From: Chitinophagaceae bacterium
GTDB taxonomy: Bacteria; Bacteroidota; Bacteroidia; Chitinophagales; Chitinophagaceae
Direction: 5' to 3'
Assembly (NCBI GenBank): GCA_025449935.1
Contig: JANWIJ010000045.1
Location: 1 to 64,000, forward strand
Length of the DNA: 64,000 nucleotides
The notes beneath the pieces were generated by a model. That model saw only the letters and a list, made by a program, of their open reading frames with translations, searched no databases and had not been told where the DNA came from. Of this stretch, positions 60,454-64,000 are shown piece after piece (the first letter of the stretch is position 1; each line of letters begins with the position of its first letter). A program made the translations under genes and the position numbers.

Positions 60454-61503
60454 ATGAAGCTTTCACAATTCCGATTCGACCTTCCCTTAAATCTTATTGC
60501 TCAAAATCCGGCCAAAAGACGTGAAGATGCCCGTATGATGGTGGTACACCGCCATACTGGTGAAATTGAGAATAAACATTTCCGTGATATTATTGATTAT
60601 TTCGACGACAAGGACGCTTTTGTGGTGAACAACACCAAAGTATTTCCCGCCCGCATGTATGGCCGCAAAGAAAAAACCGGTGCGAAGATTGAAGTGTTTC
60701 TTCTCCGTGAGCTGAATAAACCGAACCGTCTCTGGGATGTGATCGTTGATCCGGCCCGGAAAATCCGTGTAGGTAATAAACTTTACTTCGGCGACCAGGA
60801 AGACCTCGTAGCGGAAGTAATTGACAATACCACCAGCCGTGGCCGTACTATCCGTTTTTTATGGGAAGGAAGTGAAGAGGATTTCCGTGCACAACTGGAA
60901 AAACTGGGTGAAACCCCTTTGCCAAAATATATCAAGCGCAAGCCTGATGAAGAAGATAAGGAGCGTTACCAAACGGTTTATGCAAAGCATGAAGGAGCCG
61001 TGGCAGCTCCTACAGCCGGTTTACACTTCAGCCGCGAACTGATCAAACGACTTGAAATAAAAGGGATTCGTTTTGCGGAAGTCACGCTGCATACGGGGCT
61101 GGGTACATTTCGTCCGATTGAAGTGGAAGACCTCAGCAAACATAAAATGGATGCTGAATATTATCATATTGACGAAACCGCCTGTAAAATTGTAAACCGG
61201 GCCAAGGAGTATGGGCATCGCATCTGTTCTGTAGGCACAACCACGATGAGAGCCCTTGAATCATCTTTTACAGCACAGAAATTATTAAAACCTTCAGAAG
61301 GCTGGACCAATATGTTTATTCACCCGCCTTATGAATTTAATATTGCCGATTCATTAGTTACCAACTTTCATTTACCAAAAACCAGCCTGCTGATCATGAC
61401 CTGCGCTTTTGCAGGGTATGAGCTGGCGATGGAAGCGTACAAAAAAGCCATTAAGGATAAATACAGGTTCTTCAGTTATGGAGACGCATTACTGATCATC
61501 TAA
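60454..61503 (+). CDS. queA: S-adenosylmethionine:tRNA ribosyltransferase-isomerase
   Basis: A 349-residue enzyme that transfers and isomerises the ribosyl part of SAM onto preQ1 in tRNA to make epoxyqueuosine. It starts [20 protein letters not shown] and has [49 protein letters not shown], and [12 protein letters not shown], all family blocks. The frame is open eight codons upstream to 60430; the family N-terminus fixes ATG 60454. A terminator follows. Confidence 0.95.
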   Translation: MKLSQFRFDLPLNLIAQNPAKRREDARMMVVHRHTGEIENKHFRDIIDYFDDKDAFVVNNTKVFPARMYGRKEKTGAKIEVFLLRELNKPNRLWDVIVDPARKIRVGNKLYFGDQEDLVAEVIDNTTSRGRTIRFLWEGSEEDFRAQLEKLGETPLPKYIKRKPDEEDKERYQTVYAKHEGAVAAPTAGLHFSRELIKRLEIKGIRFAEVTLHTGLGTFRPIEVEDLSKHKMDAEYYHIDETACKIVNRAKEYGHRICSVGTTTMRALESSFTAQKLLKPSEGWTNMFIHPPYEFNIADSLVTNFHLPKTSLLIMTCAFAGYELAMEAYKKAIKDKYRFFSYGDALLII

Positions 61504-61521
61504 GCAATTCTTATACAAAAA

Positions 61522-61549
61522 ATGCCCTGCACCTGCGGGGTATTTTTTT
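61522..61549 (+). terminator. Terminator after queA
   Basis: ATGCCCTGC pairs with GCGGGGTAT (two G-T wobbles) around ACCT, followed by seven T, 18 bases past the queA stop. Confidence 0.8.
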
Positions 61550-61562
61550 GCCCTTCCTGGTC

Positions 61563-62768
61563 CTATTTGATCTTCAGGTTCAAAGAAATAATATCGGATT
61601 TCATACCATTGGTCCGGGTGTAATGACCATAGCGCAATTCAAGCATATTCAAATGGCGGAAACCAAATACTCCTTTGGGTGGAGCGATGCGGAAACCCGC
61701 CCCGTAAAAATTTGTGTTGAACTTTGAAAGGTCATAATTACTGGTATAATAGGAATCCGCTGCTGTATGTGTCCTGTACGGAGCAAAATAATCAGCTGCT
61801 GTCTGGGTATAATACCGGTAAAAAGGTGTGAACGAAAAGAAAGGCGTGATCTTCACCGCTGTTTCCAGTTGCAGCGTATGTGCCGATATTCCCCAGTCAT
61901 CCTGGTAATACCGGTAAAAACTTCTCAGGATGACCTTGTCGCCTATAAAATAATTGGCCCTGAAACCCAGGGGGATCTTCAACCGGTTATCCGGGAGGTT
62001 CTCTACATGGTCTGAGTTATCCGCAAAATACACCCGGTGAAATGGCAAGCCGAGATATCCCTGTTGTTTGACCAACTCTGCAATAAACATTAATTGCAGG
62101 CGCTGGTTGATGATTTGCGAATAGGACAATGTACCACTGAATGAATTACGGGAAGCATGTTCATAATCATCATCTTCCTCCCCGCCGCTCCCACCTCCGG
62201 CCCGGAGTTCTATTGGGTAGATCAAACTCACCTGGTCAAGATAGACCTGCGCCCTGGCCGTAAACTCGCCGTTGCGGTTCTTTGTTTTTTGAGAAAAGCT
62301 CAGGTTCGCACCAATGGACTGGTAATCAAATTCACTGGAAAAAGAAATCCCTGCCCCTATGGTGTTGCCCTTCCTGGGATTTTCCATGGACCAATTAGCG
62401 GAAGGATATATCCTGGTATCAGCATAAGAAGCAGAGGAGATCGTATTGGGATCAACTTTATCGGAAGAGGCAGAAGTGTAATGATCGATACCTGCTTCCA
62501 GGTCGAAGCTGTGTTTCCTGTCCTTTTTATCCCATTTAGTTAATTTGACATCAATACCTGCCGAATAATCACTGAGTTTTTCGGTGCCGATACCACCGGT
62601 CACCGCGGAATTGTTTCCGTCCTGCCGGTAATAGCTGGTCACCAGGTTGGCTTCTTCAAATGTGAGTTTACGGCTTTTATAGCCGAGCGAATCCTTCGGG
62701 GCGGATTGAGCATAGGAACTGAAAATGGTTAGGAAGATTCCTACGACTGATAAACAAATTCTTTTCAT
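61563..62768 (-). CDS. DUF3570 outer-membrane protein
   Basis: A 401-residue protein. Signal peptide ends at about residue 19 (SSYAQ). The mature protein is a run of amphipathic strands rich in aromatic residues (FRANYFIGDKVILRSFYRYYQDDWGISAHTLQLE) and ends in a strand MKSDIISLNLKIK, so it is a beta-barrel. The family is DUF3570, found next to ApbE and DUF4266 genes. The N-terminal mature segment (RKLTFEEANLVTSYYRQDGNNSAVTGG) is typical. It is last in a three-gene operon; function unknown. Confidence 0.85.
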   Translation of the reverse strand: MKRICLSVVGIFLTIFSSYAQSAPKDSLGYKSRKLTFEEANLVTSYYRQDGNNSAVTGGIGTEKLSDYSAGIDVKLTKWDKKDRKHSFDLEAGIDHYTSASSDKVDPNTISSASYADTRIYPSANWSMENPRKGNTIGAGISFSSEFDYQSIGANLSFSQKTKNRNGEFTARAQVYLDQVSLIYPIELRAGGGSGGEEDDDYEHASRNSFSGTLSYSQIINQRLQLMFIAELVKQQGYLGLPFHRVYFADNSDHVENLPDNRLKIPLGFRANYFIGDKVILRSFYRYYQDDWGISAHTLQLETAVKITPFFSFTPFYRYYTQTAADYFAPYRTHTAADSYYTSNYDLSKFNTNFYGAGFRIAPPKGVFGFRHLNMLELRYGHYTRTNGMKSDIISLNLKIK

Positions 62769-62797
62769 GAAAAGCGTTGATGTGGGTGAATAATGGA

Positions 62798-63034
62798 TCA
62801 ATTACAGCCGCAGCCACCGCCGGTCTTACCGCCGTTGGCACCCGAGGCCCCTTCCCGGTAGGTTTGAAAACTCATTTCGGTTTTTTCGATCTTACGGGCT
62901 CCCAATCCCATCTCACCATCATTCAGTTTATTTTTCTGATATTCCTTTACCGTGGTGCAGGACGCCATGAAAATCAGAAATCCAAGACAGGTAAGAATAA
63001 TTCCCCCGGCCTGGCCCTTGTTTTTTAGGTTCAT
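62798..63034 (-). CDS. DUF4266 lipoprotein with C-terminal Gly-Cys motif
   Basis: A 78-residue predicted lipoprotein: membrane segment with lipobox MASC (C26), then VKEYQKNKLNDGEMG and a C-terminal glycine-rich end GGKTGGGCGCN. This short layout is the DUF4266 family. The terminal GCGC pair could bind a metal or flavin-type cofactor, or be a modification site, but nothing is known. Its start overlaps the stop of apbE (four bases) and the DUF3570 gene follows by 29 bases. Confidence 0.83.
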   Translation of the reverse strand: MNLKNKGQAGGIILTCLGFLIFMASCTTVKEYQKNKLNDGEMGLGARKIEKTEMSFQTYREGASGANGGKTGGGCGCN

Positions 63035-63987
63035 GATTGCAGGTTTATATTTTTGGATGTGTAAATCTTACCGCTGTCGTCAACAATTATGCAGCCAATT
63101 CCTTTCAGTTGGTTGATCATATTCAATCCTACTCTTACACCCATAATCATTACGGGTGTAGCCATAGCATCCGCTATTTCGGCATCCGGGCTTATAATGG
63201 TAACACTTTTAATACCCCTTACCGGTAAGCCGGTCTTAGGGTCAATGGTATGAGAATACTTTTTGCCATCGATCATAATGAATTTCTCATAATTACCTGA
63301 CGTCGCGATCGCCATTCCCGTAATGGAGAGATAAGAAAAAGGGTGATGAGCTGAGTCAGGATCTGCAATGCCAATCGTCCATTCTTTCCCGTTCGGCTGG
63401 CATCCCCAGGCTGTCAGGTCGCCTGCTGCATTGACGATTCCACTCTCAATGCCCCGTTGCCGCAGAATATACTTGGCTCTTTCCGCAGCGTATCCTTTAC
63501 CGATTCCGCCAAAACCGATCCGCATTCCCTTCTCTTTCAGGAAAACCGTGCAATTCTTTTCATCGAGCAATACATTCCTGTAATTAATCAGGTGAACCGC
63601 TTTCTTAGCGGTGGCCGCATCCGGCAAAGAGGTCATAGTCTTGTCGAAATTCCAGAGTTTTTTGTCCACCGATCCGTAAGTAATATCAAAAGCCCCCTGT
63701 GTAATATCCGATATCCTTTTTGACCGCTGGATAATGTCAAATACTTCCCGGTCAACTTTTACCGGAGCTATCCCCGCATTCCGGTTGATCAGACTGGCCT
63801 GGCTTGTTTCACTGAATGTAGTCAGCAGCTTTTCGATGCGGCTTATTTCCGCTATGGCGTCATTGATCCTGGTCATTGCCTCTTCTGCGTTATCCCATAC
63901 CACTGTAATCTCAAAACGATTGCCCATCAGCTTCAGGACTTTCCGGTGAAGCTTTAGCTCTTTAACCAGTGTATCAGTTGCGGGCAT
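63031..63987 (-). CDS. apbE: FAD:protein FMN transferase (ApbE family), possibly open at the right edge
   Basis: A 318-residue or longer enzyme that attaches FMN to Ser/Thr of exported proteins using FAD. It shows LMGNRFEITVVWDN, DITYGSVDKKLWNFD, GIGKGYAAERAKYIL, IVNAAGDLTAWG, and the metal-binding DAMATPVMIMG near the end. The given start is the outermost ATG; the frame remains open to base 64000, and no signal peptide is seen, whereas relatives are exported. So the true start may lie beyond the window. It leads the operon with DUF4266 and DUF3570. Its protein substrate is not obvious here. Confidence 0.9.
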   Translation of the reverse strand: MPATDTLVKELKLHRKVLKLMGNRFEITVVWDNAEEAMTRINDAIAEISRIEKLLTTFSETSQASLINRNAGIAPVKVDREVFDIIQRSKRISDITQGAFDITYGSVDKKLWNFDKTMTSLPDAATAKKAVHLINYRNVLLDEKNCTVFLKEKGMRIGFGGIGKGYAAERAKYILRQRGIESGIVNAAGDLTAWGCQPNGKEWTIGIADPDSAHHPFSYLSITGMAIATSGNYEKFIMIDGKKYSHTIDPKTGLPVRGIKSVTIISPDAEIADAMATPVMIMGVRVGLNMINQLKGIGCIIVDDSGKIYTSKNINLQS

Positions 63988-64000
63988 TAATAGCCGTATT

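Overview
The window reads as a chromosomal segment of a Bacteroidota bacterium, most likely in or near the Chitinophagaceae. The support is a PorV/PorU-type pair of the type IX secretion system, many start regions preceded by a TAnnTTTG -7 box with little Shine-Dalgarno signal, a DUF3570/DUF4266/ApbE triad, a cyanophycin gene pair and the rpsU-xerC-hpf-tRNA order familiar from this phylum. Most of it is ordinary chromosome. No insertion sequence, prophage, CRISPR array or rRNA was seen.

Layout. 1-2.3 kb: minus-strand rpsU, a Xer-type recombinase, hpf, then tRNA-Thr and tRNA-Tyr, with clear hairpin terminators. 2.3-11.5 kb, plus strand: ribE, then an acyltransferase, a GtrB/CsbB-like GT2, two methyltransferases, a fatty-acid desaturase-like protein, a YfhO-family protein and a second large polytopic protein. 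This looks like a cell-surface glycan or glycolipid pathway based on polyprenyl-phosphate sugars. 11.5-20.5 kb, minus: an HscA-type Hsp70, an FkbM-like protein, a 1700-residue PorU-type C25 peptidase and PorV. 20.7-31.2 kb: tyrS, two hydrolases, cyanophycinase, an SPFH protein with a small membrane partner, an amino-acid permease, a Tat-exported PLP enzyme and cyanophycin synthetase.

31.3-33.2 kb is the most accessory-looking stretch. It has tRNA-Gln, a stand-alone Pycsar-effector-like membrane protein (PycTM/DUF5706) and a NADAR protein with what looks like a C-terminal Fis-type helix-turn-helix. 33.2-41.4 kb, minus: a GH2 glycosidase and a six-gene nucleotide-sugar operon (sugar aminotransferase, Ugd, UDP-xylose synthase, a second UDP-sugar dehydrogenase, RmlC, RmlD). 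41.4-56.3 kb: waaA, tdk, cytochrome c maturation genes (ccmB, ccsA, ccmD), a glutamate dehydrogenase resembling the animal mitochondrial type, a run of small stress or housekeeping proteins, AMP nucleosidase, two tandem cysteine-containing secreted paralogues and a fused oligopeptide ABC ATPase. 56.3-64 kb: a 1279-residue TraB/GumN fusion, queA, and the ApbE-DUF4266-DUF3570 operon running off the right edge.

Starts were adjusted where a TAnnTTTG box overlaps or follows the longest possible start. In several genes (tyrS, hscA, cphB, waaA, dinB-like, NADAR) the box ends 19-23 nt before the chosen start codon. The same spacing suggests that ccmB uses a non-canonical ATT start. The motif is short and expected by chance about once per 4 kb per strand, so each single promoter call is tentative. 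All functions are read from motifs and family recognition; no database search was run.
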